This document shows, in pieces, positions 1-8,987 of a stretch of DNA of 64,000 nt. The DNA lies in NCBI GenBank assembly GCA_019636385.1, contig JAHBXT010000002.1, positions 248,001 to 312,000 of the forward strand. Direction: 5' to 3'. The translations under genes and the position numbers were made by a program. The DNA is from Pirellulaceae bacterium (GTDB lineage: Bacteria > Planctomycetota > Planctomycetia > Pirellulales > Pirellulaceae). Numbering within the stretch: position 1 is the stretch's first letter; each line of letters starts with the position of its first letter. The notes below the pieces were generated by a model. That model made no database searches, was not told the DNA's origin, and saw only the letters and a program-made list of their open reading frames with translations.

Positions 1-507
1 AGAGTGATAGTGCGATTCCTACCCGTAGATTTTCCATCCCGTCACCGCCGACGGAGCAGAGCGTTATGCAGGGCCGAGTGCGCAGGCGAAGCTGGCCAGA
101 TGGCCGTATTGTACCAAGAGGAAGGCCGGATGTGTGCCAGTCTGTATGTGGGTTGCACAGAGGGCTGTCCGCCGCCCAAAGTCGGTCGTCACCGAGTGCG
201 CTGGGGCTCCAACAGTCATCCATTGTTCTGTGCGCAGCGATGAGAAAAGCGTTTGACCAAAGCCATCAGCCTAGGCAGCACGATTTGGCATTTTGGTCGT
301 CAATCTGTCGCGAATTTGTGTGAAAGCCCAAACAAGTGCTACTGCTCACCCGATGAAAATCCAGCCGACGAACAAATTCAAGAGTGCAATCGCGGCAGCG
401 TTCTGATGTCATCCGGAACCAACTTCTATGTGCAACCCGCTCGCGCCGGTCCACGATCGGCGCGAGCGGTTGCAAAATAGAAAAAGTCACCAAACCGCAA
501 ATTCAGC
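1..507. other. Intergenic stretch, no convincing gene
   Basis: Several short overlapping open frames exist in different phases, but none has recognisable motifs, a ribosome binding site or a credible composition. The only clear structure is the long inverted repeat at 431-474, just downstream of ahcY. The left part may contain the edge of a gene lying outside the window, but nothing here supports that. Confidence 0.5.
431..474. repeat. GC-rich inverted repeat downstream of ahcY
   Basis: Two arms of about 17 bases, containing CCGCTCGCGCCG and its perfect complement CGGCGCGAGCGG, flank a 9-base loop. One bulged C interrupts an otherwise continuous stem ending in TGCAA/TTGCA. On the ahcY strand it begins about 35 bases after the stop codon, so it may end or stabilise that transcript. 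No T-run follows it, so it is not a textbook intrinsic terminator. Its GCGAGCGGT core recurs near 18550 and 23330. Confidence 0.6.
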
Positions 508-2025
508 TTAGTAGCGGTAGTGGTCGGACTTGTACGGACCTTCCACGGGAACACCGATGTAGTCGGCTTGATCGGGAGTAAGCTTTGTCAGTTTGACACC
601 GAGCTTCTCCAGGTGCAGACGAGCCACTTCTTCGTCCAGCTTCTTGGGCAGCATGTAGACCTTGTTGGCGTAGTCGCCCGAATCGCGTTTGGTCCACAAT
701 TCTAGTTGTGCCAAAACTTGATTGGTGAAGCTGCTGCTCATTACAAAGCTGGGGTGGCCTGTCGCGCAACCCAGATTGAGCAGTCGGCCCTCAGCCAGGA
801 TCAATACGCTACGGCCAGTCTTCTTGAAGCGATACTGGTCATATTGCGGCTTGATGTTGATCCGTTCGACCTCGCCGGCCTTTTCCAGCTTAGTCAAGCC
901 GGCCATGTCGATTTCATTGTCGAAGTGACCGATGTTGCCGATAATCGCCTTGTCCTTCATCTGCCGCATGTGATCGACGGTGATGATGTCTTTGTTGCCG
1001 GTAGTGGTGATAAAGAAGTCGGCATATTCGATGGCATCTTCGAGAGTCTTGACTTCGTAACCTTCCATCACAGCTTGCAAGGCGCAGATCGGATCGATTT
1101 CGGTAACGATGACGCGACAGCCTTGACCGCGCAGCGACTGGCAACAGCCTTTACCGACCTCGCCATAGCCACACACTACGGCGACCTTGCCACCCATCAT
1201 CACGTCACTGGCGCGATTCAGGCCATCGACCAGCGAATGACGACAGCCGTAGCTGTTATCGAACTTGCTCTTGGTCACTGAATCGTTGACGTTGATGGCC
1301 GGGAAGAGCAGCGATCCGTTCTTAGCCATGTCGTACAGTCGAGCCACCCCCGTGGTGGTCTCTTCACTGACACCACGAATCGTCTTGGCCATTTCAGTCC
1401 ACTTGCCAGGATTATTTTGCAGTTCCGACTTGAGCAGCGCCAGTACCACGCCCCATTCTTCGGAATCTTTGTCGGGATCAAAGTCGGGTACAACGCCCGC
1501 AGCTTCATACTCGACCCCCTTGTGAATCAACATCGTGGCGTCACCACCGTCGTCGACGATTAAGTCGGGCCCCGAGCCATCGGGCCAAACCAAAGCTTCA
1601 TTAGTGCACCACCAGTATTCTTCCAAGGTTTCGCCTTTCCAGGCGTACACGGCTGATCCCTTGGGCTTGTCCAGCGAACCACCACGACCAACTACCACGG
1701 CGGCCGCAGCGCTGTCCTGGGTCGAAAAGATGTTGCAACTGACCCAGCGCACATCGGCACCCAGGTCGACCAAAGTCTCAATCAGCACTGCAGTTTGCAC
1801 GGTCATGTGCAAGCTGCCCATGATTTTCACGCCCTTGAGAGGCTTCTTGGCAGAGTAGCGTGTACGCAGCGCCATCAGGCCTGGCATTTCGTCTTCGGCT
1901 AAATTGATTTCCTTACGACCCAGGTCGGCCAAGGCCAGCGCTTCGTCACGCTTGCCTTCGGTCAACAAGTCGAATGCACGCACCTTGTAATCTAACCCTT
2001 GACCCTTGGTTACCACCGCACTCAT
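508..2025 (-). CDS. ahcY: Adenosylhomocysteinase (SAH hydrolase)
   Basis: This 505-residue cytoplasmic NAD-dependent enzyme splits S-adenosylhomocysteine into adenosine and homocysteine, removing the product inhibitor of methyltransferases. The sequence is full length for the bacterial form that carries the extra 40-residue insert; here the insert includes the [12 protein letters not shown] stretch. The Rossmann motif CGYGEVGKG lies near residue 285, and the C-terminus ends in the family's KSDHYRY tail, which reaches into the neighbouring subunit. An AGGAGAA ribosome site sits 7 bases before the ATG. It lies 88 bases downstream of an ArsR-methyltransferase fusion on the same strand, so the two probably form an SAH-cycle operon. 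The assignment is very secure. Confidence 0.98.
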   Translation of the reverse strand: MSAVVTKGQGLDYKVRAFDLLTEGKRDEALALADLGRKEINLAEDEMPGLMALRTRYSAKKPLKGVKIMGSLHMTVQTAVLIETLVDLGADVRWVSCNIFSTQDSAAAAVVVGRGGSLDKPKGSAVYAWKGETLEEYWWCTNEALVWPDGSGPDLIVDDGGDATMLIHKGVEYEAAGVVPDFDPDKDSEEWGVVLALLKSELQNNPGKWTEMAKTIRGVSEETTTGVARLYDMAKNGSLLFPAINVNDSVTKSKFDNSYGCRHSLVDGLNRASDVMMGGKVAVVCGYGEVGKGCCQSLRGQGCRVIVTEIDPICALQAVMEGYEVKTLEDAIEYADFFITTTGNKDIITVDHMRQMKDKAIIGNIGHFDNEIDMAGLTKLEKAGEVERINIKPQYDQYRFKKTGRSVLILAEGRLLNLGCATGHPSFVMSSSFTNQVLAQLELWTKRDSGDYANKVYMLPKKLDEEVARLHLEKLGVKLTKLTPDQADYIGVPVEGPYKSDHYRY

Positions 2026-2113
2026 TTCGAACTTCTCCTAATGTGAATTGAACTCTGAAAATGCACTCACCAGACAAGGAATTCTGATGATGCGTAAACT
2101 GTATAAAACCTTT

Positions 2114-3046
2114 TCAAACTCGATGACCCACTGCTGCGAACAGCGCGGGCCCCTTGGCCGATGGATCTGGAGGTAGCGGATGATATTTAGATAATCTCAT
2201 CCCTGCCCCGTCCAACCAGCGGCTCAACTCATCTTCGGCAACGCCCAAACGAACGTGCCCCATTTCCTGGCGATATGCTTGGCGATCATGCGGCACAAGA
2301 TCGACAACCACCAACGGTGCTGACCGCTTGAGTATCCGCGTCGATTCGCTTAACACCAGCTCAGGACTCTCCACGTACGGCAGTACCATGACTAACCAGG
2401 CTACATCCACCGACTGGTCTTCCAGTGGCAGTTCGGTCAACGATGCCTGCTGAATGACGACATTGTCCAAGCCGCTCAGCCGTTGACGAGCGGCAGCCAA
2501 CATGGATGTAGAATTGTCCACGGCGATCACTTGGCGCACGTAGGGTGACACCAACTGAGCCAGCGGAGCGGATCCGCATCCCAATTCGGCAACCACTGCA
2601 TCCGCAGCTAGGCTGGCTGCCAGAATGAAAGCATCCAACTGCGAGCCGAACAGCTCAACCCGCAGGCGGTCCCACTCGTCGGCTGCAGATCGAAAAAACG
2701 CTTCGCTCCGCGAGCGTTGAGCCAGTACCTGTCGCAGTCGAGCCTGATCCTGGAGTACTGTCGCCGAGTTTTCCTGTTGCCCAACTACCCAGCTCCACAA
2801 GTGTTCTCGCGACGAACTCCAACGTTCGGCAGTCGTTGAGTACAATTGATTGGTGCCGTCGCGACGATGCTCCACCCAGCCATCGGCGGACAAAACCTTT
2901 AAATGCCGACTGACGGTGCTTTGAGGCATTTGCAGGATCGAACACAACTCGCCCACCGATAGCTCCTGCTGGCTCAAAACCGCTAACAACCGGACGCGGG
3001 TCGCGTCAGCCAGCGTTTGAAGCCATTCTAGTGAGTCGGTAATCAT
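2114..3046 (-). CDS. ArsR-family regulator fused to SAM methyltransferase
   Basis: This 310-residue protein has an N-terminal ArsR-type winged helix (about residues 5-85; recognition region QMPQSTVSRHLKVL). A class I SAM-dependent methyltransferase domain follows (about 140-290), with motif I ELGCGSAPLA and an acidic VDNS turn. The usual ArsR metal-binding cysteine motif is absent. Its position directly upstream of ahcY suggests it senses SAH or SAM through the methyltransferase fold, as proposed for SahR-type regulators of the methionine/SAH cycle. That role is inferred from context and domain order. A 7-bp inverted repeat lies 16-34 bases upstream of its start and could be an autoregulatory operator. 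Confidence 0.88.
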   Translation of the reverse strand: MITDSLEWLQTLADATRVRLLAVLSQQELSVGELCSILQMPQSTVSRHLKVLSADGWVEHRRDGTNQLYSTTAERWSSSREHLWSWVVGQQENSATVLQDQARLRQVLAQRSRSEAFFRSAADEWDRLRVELFGSQLDAFILAASLAADAVVAELGCGSAPLAQLVSPYVRQVIAVDNSTSMLAAARQRLSGLDNVVIQQASLTELPLEDQSVDVAWLVMVLPYVESPELVLSESTRILKRSAPLVVVDLVPHDRQAYRQEMGHVRLGVAEDELSRWLDGAGMRLSKYHPLPPDPSAKGPALFAAVGHRV

Positions 3047-3061
3047 TGACTGTGTCTCTCG

Positions 3062-3080
3062 CCAACAGACTAGCTGTTGG
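3062..3080. promoter_or_regulatory. Candidate operator upstream of the ArsR fusion
   Basis: CCAACAG and CTGTTGG form a perfect inverted repeat separated by ACTAG, centred 25 bases upstream of the ArsR-methyltransferase start. Dyads of this kind overlapping the translation or transcription start are typical of ArsR autoregulation. Binding here is inferred, not shown. Confidence 0.4.
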
Positions 3081-3247
3081 TTGCTACTCGGTATCCATTC
3101 GCCCGTTCTGTAGGCCGGGCATGCGGGATACGGTGTATACGGCCAGAAACGCTAATGTTCTGCGGAATGCAGCCAAGGTCGCTCAAATGCAATTACCGAG
3201 CCCCAACCCGCTGGCCGCCGAATCCCAAGGCTGAATCATTCATCCGT

Positions 3248-3259
3248 TCATCCGGATGA
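3248..3259. promoter_or_regulatory. Palindrome TCATCCGGATGA with flanking half-site
   Basis: This is a perfect 12-bp palindrome preceded 8 bases upstream by a further TCATCCG half-site (3240-3246), giving two directly repeated TCATCCG copies. It sits in the divergent region between the ArsR fusion and the PQQ-repeat gene, so it could be an operator for either direction. Confidence 0.35.
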
Positions 3260-3429
3260 TTAAATTATTCGATAGGGACTGGAAAACGTCAAGCGGTTTT
3301 ATAGAATTACGCCTCCGGAATCCCCAAATGGGTGGTCTTGTGGCGCTTGGCAGGGATATCCGGCGACTGAGAGTTGTGAATCATTACGGACCTTCAATCG
3401 GGTGGAATTATATGACTTCGACCAGCGGG

Positions 3430-4758
3430 ATGAGCGATTTCGGACGGATCGTACTCGGCTGTCTAGCCCTGCTGGTCCTCGTTATACCGTCTGCCATTGT
3501 CCGTGCGGCGGACTGGGGGCGGTTCCGTGGGCCCAGTGGCGATGGTCAGGTGCAGGGGGTAATGCCGTTACAATGGAGCGAGCAGGAAAACATCGCTTGG
3601 AAAGTAGTGGTGCCCGGCCAGGGTCATTCCTCCCCCGTTATTGCCGATGGAAAGATATGGCTTACCACAGCGATTGCCGAGCCGCTGAGCGACCAGCAAC
3701 AGCGTGAGCAATTAGCTGGGCGCAGAGACGCTCAAAACGTCAACTTGGTTGGTAGTCTGTCGCTGCACGCTTTGGCTTTCGATCAGCAGACCGGCAGGCT
3801 ACTTCATGACGTGCAGATATTTCAACCGGAGCATCCCGAGCCGATTCACATTACCAACACCTATGCTTCACCAACACCGGTGATTGATCAAGGTCGACTG
3901 TATGTTCACTTTGGGACATACGGTGCTGCAGCGGTCGATACGCAAAGTGGGCAAGTGCTGTGGCGATTCAACCAACTGCATGTTGATCATCAAAATGGAC
4001 CCGGTAGCTCGCCAATCATCTGGCAAGATTACTTAATTACCCACTACGACGGCACCGACCAGCAGTTTCTCGCAGCCCTGAAACTCTCCGACGGCTCGTT
4101 GGCGTGGCGCACCGATCGCTCTGGCGAGATGAATCCCACGCCTGAGATGAAAAAGGCGTATTGCACGCCAACCATCGTGCATACACAGCGCGGTCCGGAA
4201 CTGATTTCACCAGCCGCCGACTGGGTTTACGGTTATGATCCGCGCGATGGCAGCGAATTGTGGAAGGCAAATTATGGTCGGCTTGGTTTTTCCACCGTGC
4301 CCTGCCCCATCGTTCGCAATGGAATTGCTTATGTCTGCACCAGCTTCATGCAGTCCAAGCTGTTGGCAATTCGCTACGGAGGTCAAGGGGACGTGACCGA
4401 TAGTCATGTGGTCTGGACATCGGAGAGTAACATTCCGCAAAAGCCATCGTTGGCGCTGGTGGGCGATCTGCTCTTCGTGTGCAGTGATTCGGGTATCTTG
4501 ACTTGCATGGATGCCGATTCCGGAGAAGAGGTCTGGCGTGAGCGGATCGGTGGTAAGTATTCGGCATCACCACTGGTCCATGATGATCGCGTCTATTTCT
4601 TTAGCATGGAGGGCAAAAGTACCGTCATCCGCGCCGCCCGCCAATTCCAGCGGTTAGCCGAGAATCAACTGGACGAGGGCTTCAACGCCTCGCCAGCAGT
4701 CGCCGGTGGTGCGCTGTTTGCGCGCACGGACTCGCATCTGTACCGCATCCAGCAATAG
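3430..4758 (+). CDS. Exported PQQ-like beta-propeller protein
   Basis: About 442 residues. A signal peptide (GRIVLGCLALLVLVIPSAIVRA) is followed by a WGRFRGPSGDG start typical of planctomycete PQQ-like/BamB-like repeat proteins. The repeats contain motifs such as LHALAFDQQTGRLL, AVDTQSGQVLWRF, LAALKLSDGSLAW, YGYDPRDGSELWKA and LTCMDADSGEEVWRE, one per propeller blade. Such proteins act in the periplasm; the fold is clear but the ligand is unknown. The open frame extends back to 3256, but the first 52 residues look non-coding and the signal peptide fits a start at 3430 (3412 is also possible). There is no sign of PQQ-dependent dehydrogenase catalytic residues. Confidence 0.85.
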   Translation: MSDFGRIVLGCLALLVLVIPSAIVRAADWGRFRGPSGDGQVQGVMPLQWSEQENIAWKVVVPGQGHSSPVIADGKIWLTTAIAEPLSDQQQREQLAGRRDAQNVNLVGSLSLHALAFDQQTGRLLHDVQIFQPEHPEPIHITNTYASPTPVIDQGRLYVHFGTYGAAAVDTQSGQVLWRFNQLHVDHQNGPGSSPIIWQDYLITHYDGTDQQFLAALKLSDGSLAWRTDRSGEMNPTPEMKKAYCTPTIVHTQRGPELISPAADWVYGYDPRDGSELWKANYGRLGFSTVPCPIVRNGIAYVCTSFMQSKLLAIRYGGQGDVTDSHVVWTSESNIPQKPSLALVGDLLFVCSDSGILTCMDADSGEEVWRERIGGKYSASPLVHDDRVYFFSMEGKSTVIRAARQFQRLAENQLDEGFNASPAVAGGALFARTDSHLYRIQQ

Positions 4759-4773
4759 GTGGTGCCGATGACT

Positions 4774-4815
4774 AATGTCGCGTTGGGAATGTCGCGTTGG
4801 GAATGTTGCGTTGGC
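4774..4815 (+). repeat. 14-bp tandem repeat, three copies
   Basis: The unit AATGTCGCGTTGGG occurs twice exactly and a third time with two changes, in the 107-base gap between the PQQ-repeat gene and the alpha/beta hydrolase gene. The next AATG looks like the start of a fourth unit. Such arrays arise by slippage and may vary between strains. Confidence 0.9.
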
Positions 4816-4865
4816 AATGAATCGTACTCGTCCCGAGCTGAATTGGTCTACCGCCGAGTATTTGC

Positions 4866-6548
4866 GTGAATGCTAAAATGCAACTCTCAGGTCGAGTAAA
4901 GCGTTTTTTCCAAGGGCTGCATGTATTCGGAATCGTCCTGGGTGTCTTATTCTTTGCCGCTTCACTGACGCCCTCGCTGCTTCCCCGGCCTCCCTTGATC
5001 CAGGGAATTCTGTCTGGTTTGGCATTGTCGCTTGGATATGGACTAGGGATTCTATGCGTTGAAGTGTGGCGGTACCTTCAACTACCAGTGGCAACAAATC
5101 AGACATCGGAGGTCATGCTACGCATTGCCATCATGCTCAGTGTGATGCCGATGAGCTACTCGGTTTGGCGAGCCGCTAAGTGGCAGAATTCGATACGAAC
5201 ACTGATGGGGCTAGACCCACTCGATAGTGTACAGCCGCTGTACTTGTGTGTGGTAGCTTTCGGTATGTTTGTAATGCTCTTGGCAATGGCGCGCCTATTT
5301 CGGACCATGCTGCGTTTTTCTTCCACCAAGCTTGAGCGGTTTTTTCGTCCGCGCCTGGCACGGTTATTGGGGCTGGCGGCATGCTTGTGGGTGTGCTGGG
5401 CTATTTCCGAAGGTATCATCGTGCGCTATGCGATGCGGGCCATCGATCGGTCCTTCCAGCAGCTCGATGCACTGATGGATGACGATCTGCCTGTGCCCAC
5501 TGCAGCAATTCAAACTGGAAGTCCGGAGTCGTTGATATCCTGGGAATCTCTGGGAAATCAAGGTCGAAAATTCATTTCTGATGGACCTAGTGCATCGGAT
5601 TTGGAAGCGTTCTTTCGACAGCCATGTGCGCAGCCAATTCGAGTCTATGTCGGTTTGAATTCTGCGGACTCGGCACAGGAACGGGCAGTATTGGCATTGA
5701 ACGAGCTCATCCGCGTTCGGGCTTTCGAACGATCTGTCTTGATTCTCGCAACTCCTACGGGAACTGGCTGGATTGATCCCGCTTGTCAAAACCCACTTGA
5801 ATACCTACATCGGGGCGACATCGCTACGGTGGCTGTCCAGTACTCCTACCTGAACAGCCCGTTAGCTCTGTTGACCGAAGCCGCGTACGGAGCGACCACG
5901 GCAGAAGCAGTATTCAATGCCATCTACGGGTATTGGAGAACGCTTCCCCGACATGCTCGCCCACGTCTGTTCTTGAACGGATTGAGCTTAGGATCCTTGA
6001 ATTCAGATTTGTCTTTTCAGTTATTCGATGTGGTCGACGACCCCTTCGATGGCGCTTTGTGGTGTGGTCCGCCGTTTCTGCATCCGACATGGAAGCAAGC
6101 AACGCATCAACGCCAGTCCGGTTCCCCTGTATGGGAGCCTCGAATTCGCAACGGAACGGTGATTCGCTTTATGACTCAAGGCGGTAATTTAGCCCAGGCC
6201 GGGGAGACGTGGGGGACTTTTCGAATCGCGTTTTTACAATACGCAAGTGATCCGATAACTTTTTTTGACCCTAGGTCGGCTTGGCAAAAACCGGAATGGA
6301 TGAATGCTCCGCGAGGCGCAGATGTGTCGTCAGAACTTACCTGGTTTCCGGTGGTAACTATGCTGCAGTTAGCTGCCGACATGATTGTTGGAACAGCCCC
6401 GCCAGGCTTCGGACATAACTATGCTGCACACGACTATATCCGAGCTTGGCTAGGATTGACCGAACCTCAGGGCTGGAGTAGCCAAGAGTTGGAAAGATTG
6501 CACCGACTGTTTGAGAAAACGCAGACTGCCTCCTATGGAGCACCCTAA
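4866..6548 (+). CDS. Membrane-anchored alpha/beta hydrolase (Abhydrolase_9 type)
   Basis: 560 residues. The N-terminal 190 residues contain about four or five hydrophobic segments and the SLTPSLLPRP motif of the Abhydrolase_9 N-terminal domain. The C-terminal half (about 250-545) matches the soluble domain of that family: RVYVGLNSADS, TGTGWIDP, the putative nucleophile elbow NGLSLGS and the conserved GHNYAAHDYI near the end. The enzyme is probably a membrane-bound lipase or esterase facing the periplasm; its substrate is unknown. The start is GTG at 4866 or ATG at 4878; neither has a clear ribosome site. Confidence 0.82.
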   Translation: MNAKMQLSGRVKRFFQGLHVFGIVLGVLFFAASLTPSLLPRPPLIQGILSGLALSLGYGLGILCVEVWRYLQLPVATNQTSEVMLRIAIMLSVMPMSYSVWRAAKWQNSIRTLMGLDPLDSVQPLYLCVVAFGMFVMLLAMARLFRTMLRFSSTKLERFFRPRLARLLGLAACLWVCWAISEGIIVRYAMRAIDRSFQQLDALMDDDLPVPTAAIQTGSPESLISWESLGNQGRKFISDGPSASDLEAFFRQPCAQPIRVYVGLNSADSAQERAVLALNELIRVRAFERSVLILATPTGTGWIDPACQNPLEYLHRGDIATVAVQYSYLNSPLALLTEAAYGATTAEAVFNAIYGYWRTLPRHARPRLFLNGLSLGSLNSDLSFQLFDVVDDPFDGALWCGPPFLHPTWKQATHQRQSGSPVWEPRIRNGTVIRFMTQGGNLAQAGETWGTFRIAFLQYASDPITFFDPRSAWQKPEWMNAPRGADVSSELTWFPVVTMLQLAADMIVGTAPPGFGHNYAAHDYIRAWLGLTEPQGWSSQELERLHRLFEKTQTASYGAP

Positions 6549-6928
6549 GTGATAGCCACACTCAATTGAAAAAACGAGAATGGGAGTGTTGCAACGGATC
6601 GAATACCTGCCTGGACGATGGCTGTCCCTGTGGTTGCGTTGGTGTCTGATTTTTGCTTTGCATGGAAAATTAGCTTTCATCGCGGCCTGCTTCTTGTTGG
6701 CTGCTCTGTTTGGTGCCTTTGTTGCTTTGGTCCATCGAGGTGCATGGAGGCTTCGATGTGCATTGAAGTACGTCTACTGACGGTCTCGATTTACCCAGCG
6801 ATTGGCTAGCATTCGGAATTGGCCTTGCGGCTGATGATCGCGGTTGTTTAACCTGCCCGGCGACGAATTGCTCTAGGGGGGACGTCTGCCCGCCGGAGGC
6901 ATATTCGACTTTGGCAACCGACTAGCCG
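6549..6928. other. Intergenic stretch with one doubtful small ORF
   Basis: The stretch between the hydrolase and the OmpA-like lipoprotein contains the hydrophobic 66-residue frame at 6580-6780, listed separately with low confidence. Nothing else stands out. Confidence 0.5.
6580..6780 (+). CDS. Possible small membrane protein
   Basis: This 66-residue frame starts 32 bases after the hydrolase gene. Its centre (CLIFALHGKLAFIAACFLLA and the following AALFGAFVALVH) could form one or two membrane helices, with basic flanks. There is no clear ribosome site and no family is recognised. It may be a chance frame, since hydrophobic runs arise easily in T-rich DNA. Confidence 0.25.
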   Translation: MGVLQRIEYLPGRWLSLWLRWCLIFALHGKLAFIAACFLLAALFGAFVALVHRGAWRLRCALKYVY

Positions 6929-7822
6929 ATGGACATGCTGGCTGAACAAAAACCACGATGGGCGCGCCACCTGTGCTGGGTCAGCTTACTAGCTGGCACA
7001 GCTTTGGTCAGCGGCTGCAATCGTCCGGGCTACAATCCTTACATGCCGCCTGGTGCGGCCGGATATCCCTATCCGGCACCCACGGCAGGTATGCCCGCAG
7101 GACCAGGTTCGGTTTACGCTGGCGGTCAAATGGCACCACAGTTGATTGAGCTGCAGCGACGATCGCAAGAGCTGGATGCCAATAATCGTCAATTGACGAT
7201 GCAATTGGCACAGATTCAACAACAGGCCACGGCTTACCGCGAGCGGGCCGACCTGTTAGCCCGCCAGTTGGAAGATGCCAACCGTCAGAATTCACAGTTG
7301 CTGGCTACGGCGCAACAATACGCTGATCATGTCCGGGGCATGCAGGCTTCTATGACATCGCGGGGCGGTGCCCGGCTGACCGCCAACAATTCACTATCTA
7401 CCACTGCGCCCTCCGGCATGGACATCCCGGGTGCGCGAGTCTTGCCCGAAGGCCAGTTCATTCGAGTTCGCGTGGCAACCGATCAAATGTTTGCGCCGGG
7501 CACCGCCCAACTTAATCCGATTGCTGCTTCCACACTGGATCAATTCGCGGCCCTGTTAGCGCGTCAGTACCCGCGGCAGCGCGTAGCCGTCGAATTGCAC
7601 ACAGATGCCGGCGGAGCGAATGGATTGCCCTTTACACAACAATCTTCGACAGCTCAGGCGCAAGCCGTAGTGGACTACTTGATTCAGCGACATGGCTTGC
7701 CAGTGCAGCAGTTGTACGTCATCGGGCATGGACCCAGCCGTCCGATCGCAGACAATTCTACTCCTTCGGGTCGCGCTGAAAACCGACGACTGGAATTAGT
7801 CGTCACTCCAGAAACTTTCTAA
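6929..7822 (+). CDS. OmpA-family lipoprotein with coiled coil
   Basis: 297 residues. An export signal ends in the lipobox LVSGC near residue 30, so the mature protein is lipid-anchored. A Pro/Gly/Tyr-rich spacer follows, then a Gln/Arg-rich coiled coil (about 70-135), then an OmpA/MotB C-terminal domain (about 170-295). That domain carries HTDAGG in place of the usual HTD, a variant of the peptidoglycan-binding loop, and SGRAENRRLELVV at the end. Such proteins tether the outer membrane to peptidoglycan. Planctomycetes have thin peptidoglycan, so a Pal-like anchoring role is plausible. Confidence 0.88.
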   Translation: MDMLAEQKPRWARHLCWVSLLAGTALVSGCNRPGYNPYMPPGAAGYPYPAPTAGMPAGPGSVYAGGQMAPQLIELQRRSQELDANNRQLTMQLAQIQQQATAYRERADLLARQLEDANRQNSQLLATAQQYADHVRGMQASMTSRGGARLTANNSLSTTAPSGMDIPGARVLPEGQFIRVRVATDQMFAPGTAQLNPIAASTLDQFAALLARQYPRQRVAVELHTDAGGANGLPFTQQSSTAQAQAVVDYLIQRHGLPVQQLYVIGHGPSRPIADNSTPSGRAENRRLELVVTPETF

Positions 7823-7847
7823 GCGCAATCGCACCAACACAATGCGT

Positions 7848-7856
7848 TGCTATACT
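7848..7856 (+). promoter_or_regulatory. Extended -10 promoter element
   Basis: TGCTATACT fits the extended -10 pattern (TGn plus a TATAAT-like hexamer) and lies about 80 bases upstream of the TauD-family gene at 7938. No good -35 is visible, as expected for this promoter type. Confidence 0.45.
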
Positions 7857-7937
7857 GTCGCAGGCATCAATTGATCGCGTCCGCCAACGTCGGTTGCATC
7901 ATCCCGCCAGAGTTTACTTGCTGGAAGAGTTCGTGTT

Positions 7938-8987
7938 ATGTCAGAAGCTTTGCACCTGTATGACCGTTGGCTCAGGATTGGCCGGGGCCCAGCGGCACTG
8001 AATTTTCACTATCGCTGGCTCAGGCAGCAGTGCGATCAGGACCGGCATCCAACGACCGGCGAACGAATCGTGGATTCCATAGACATTCCTGTGGATATTC
8101 ATCCCGAAACGGCGGCGGTCGATAGTGATGGCCAGTTGTCGATACTGTGGAGCGATGGGCGCCAAAGTCATTATGCTGGCCAGTGGCTTCGCCAGCATGC
8201 TTACTCAGTCGGGCAAATTGCGGCACAGCCGCCGCCGAGTGATCTGGCAAGTGTTTTGGTCTGCCAAAACACCAATTTGGCTGAGTCGGTATTGGATAAA
8301 GTTCGCCAAGCGGGTGTGGCTCTCGTGCGAGACTTTCGTTTCGGCGATACTATTGGACCCGACGACACCGAAGCTCTCATCGATATGTTTGGCAAGGCTG
8401 GGCTGACAATTGTCGGTACACACTTTGGCAGAATCGAAGACCTGCGCACCGACAATACAACCAATCAAAACACTGATCAGCTCGGGTACACCAACGCCGG
8501 TGTCAACCTGCATACCGATCAGCCATTCCTGGATGACCCGCCACGTTATCAACTGCTGCATTCCATGCGCACCGCCGATGTAGGTGGCGAAAGTTTCTTG
8601 GTCGATGCTTGGCATGTAGCCGCGTATCTCAAGGCCGTCGATGCCGAGGCGTTCCGCTTGCTGACGACCCTACCGGTCCGATTCCATCGTCAGCAGAAAG
8701 AGTTTGAGCGGATTGTTGATGCACCGATCCTAAAGGTAGTGGACGGACAGTTGTCGCAAGTGCGTTACTCCTATTTTACTCACGCACCGTTTCGCTATCC
8801 GTTTGAAGTGATGGAAGCCTGGTATCGAGCCTACGATCGCTTTGTAAACGTCGTGCGCAATCCGACGCATCAATATCGCTTCTTGTTACAGCCAGGCGAC
8901 TTTGTCTTCTACGACAACCATCGCATGTTGCACGCCCGTACCGCCTTTCAAGGCCCGCGCTGGGTTCGCGGGGTCTATTTCAATTAG
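7938..8987 (+). CDS. Gamma-butyrobetaine-hydroxylase-like Fe(II)/2OG dioxygenase
   Basis: 349 residues. The N-terminal 90 residues form a GBBH-like (DUF971) domain with the expected LSILWSDG motif. The rest is a TauD/TfdA oxygenase: the first iron ligands are in NLHTDQPF (about residues 190-197) and the last histidine in DNHRMLHARTAF near the C-terminus. The architecture is that of gamma-butyrobetaine or trimethyllysine dioxygenases, which hydroxylate quaternary-amine substrates in carnitine synthesis. The actual substrate here is unknown, and no other carnitine gene is nearby. Its stop codon overlaps the stop of the convergent Dabb gene. Confidence 0.88.
   Translation: MSEALHLYDRWLRIGRGPAALNFHYRWLRQQCDQDRHPTTGERIVDSIDIPVDIHPETAAVDSDGQLSILWSDGRQSHYAGQWLRQHAYSVGQIAAQPPPSDLASVLVCQNTNLAESVLDKVRQAGVALVRDFRFGDTIGPDDTEALIDMFGKAGLTIVGTHFGRIEDLRTDNTTNQNTDQLGYTNAGVNLHTDQPFLDDPPRYQLLHSMRTADVGGESFLVDAWHVAAYLKAVDAEAFRLLTTLPVRFHRQQKEFERIVDAPILKVVDGQLSQVRYSYFTHAPFRYPFEVMEAWYRAYDRFVNVVRNPTHQYRFLLQPGDFVFYDNHRMLHARTAFQGPRWVRGVYFN

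Larger units (their letters stand above)
3047..3411. other. Divergent intergenic region with palindromes
   Basis: This region separates the ArsR-methyltransferase gene from the divergent PQQ-repeat gene. No coding frame is credible. It contains two inverted repeats, at 3062-3080 and 3248-3259, listed separately. Confidence 0.6.
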
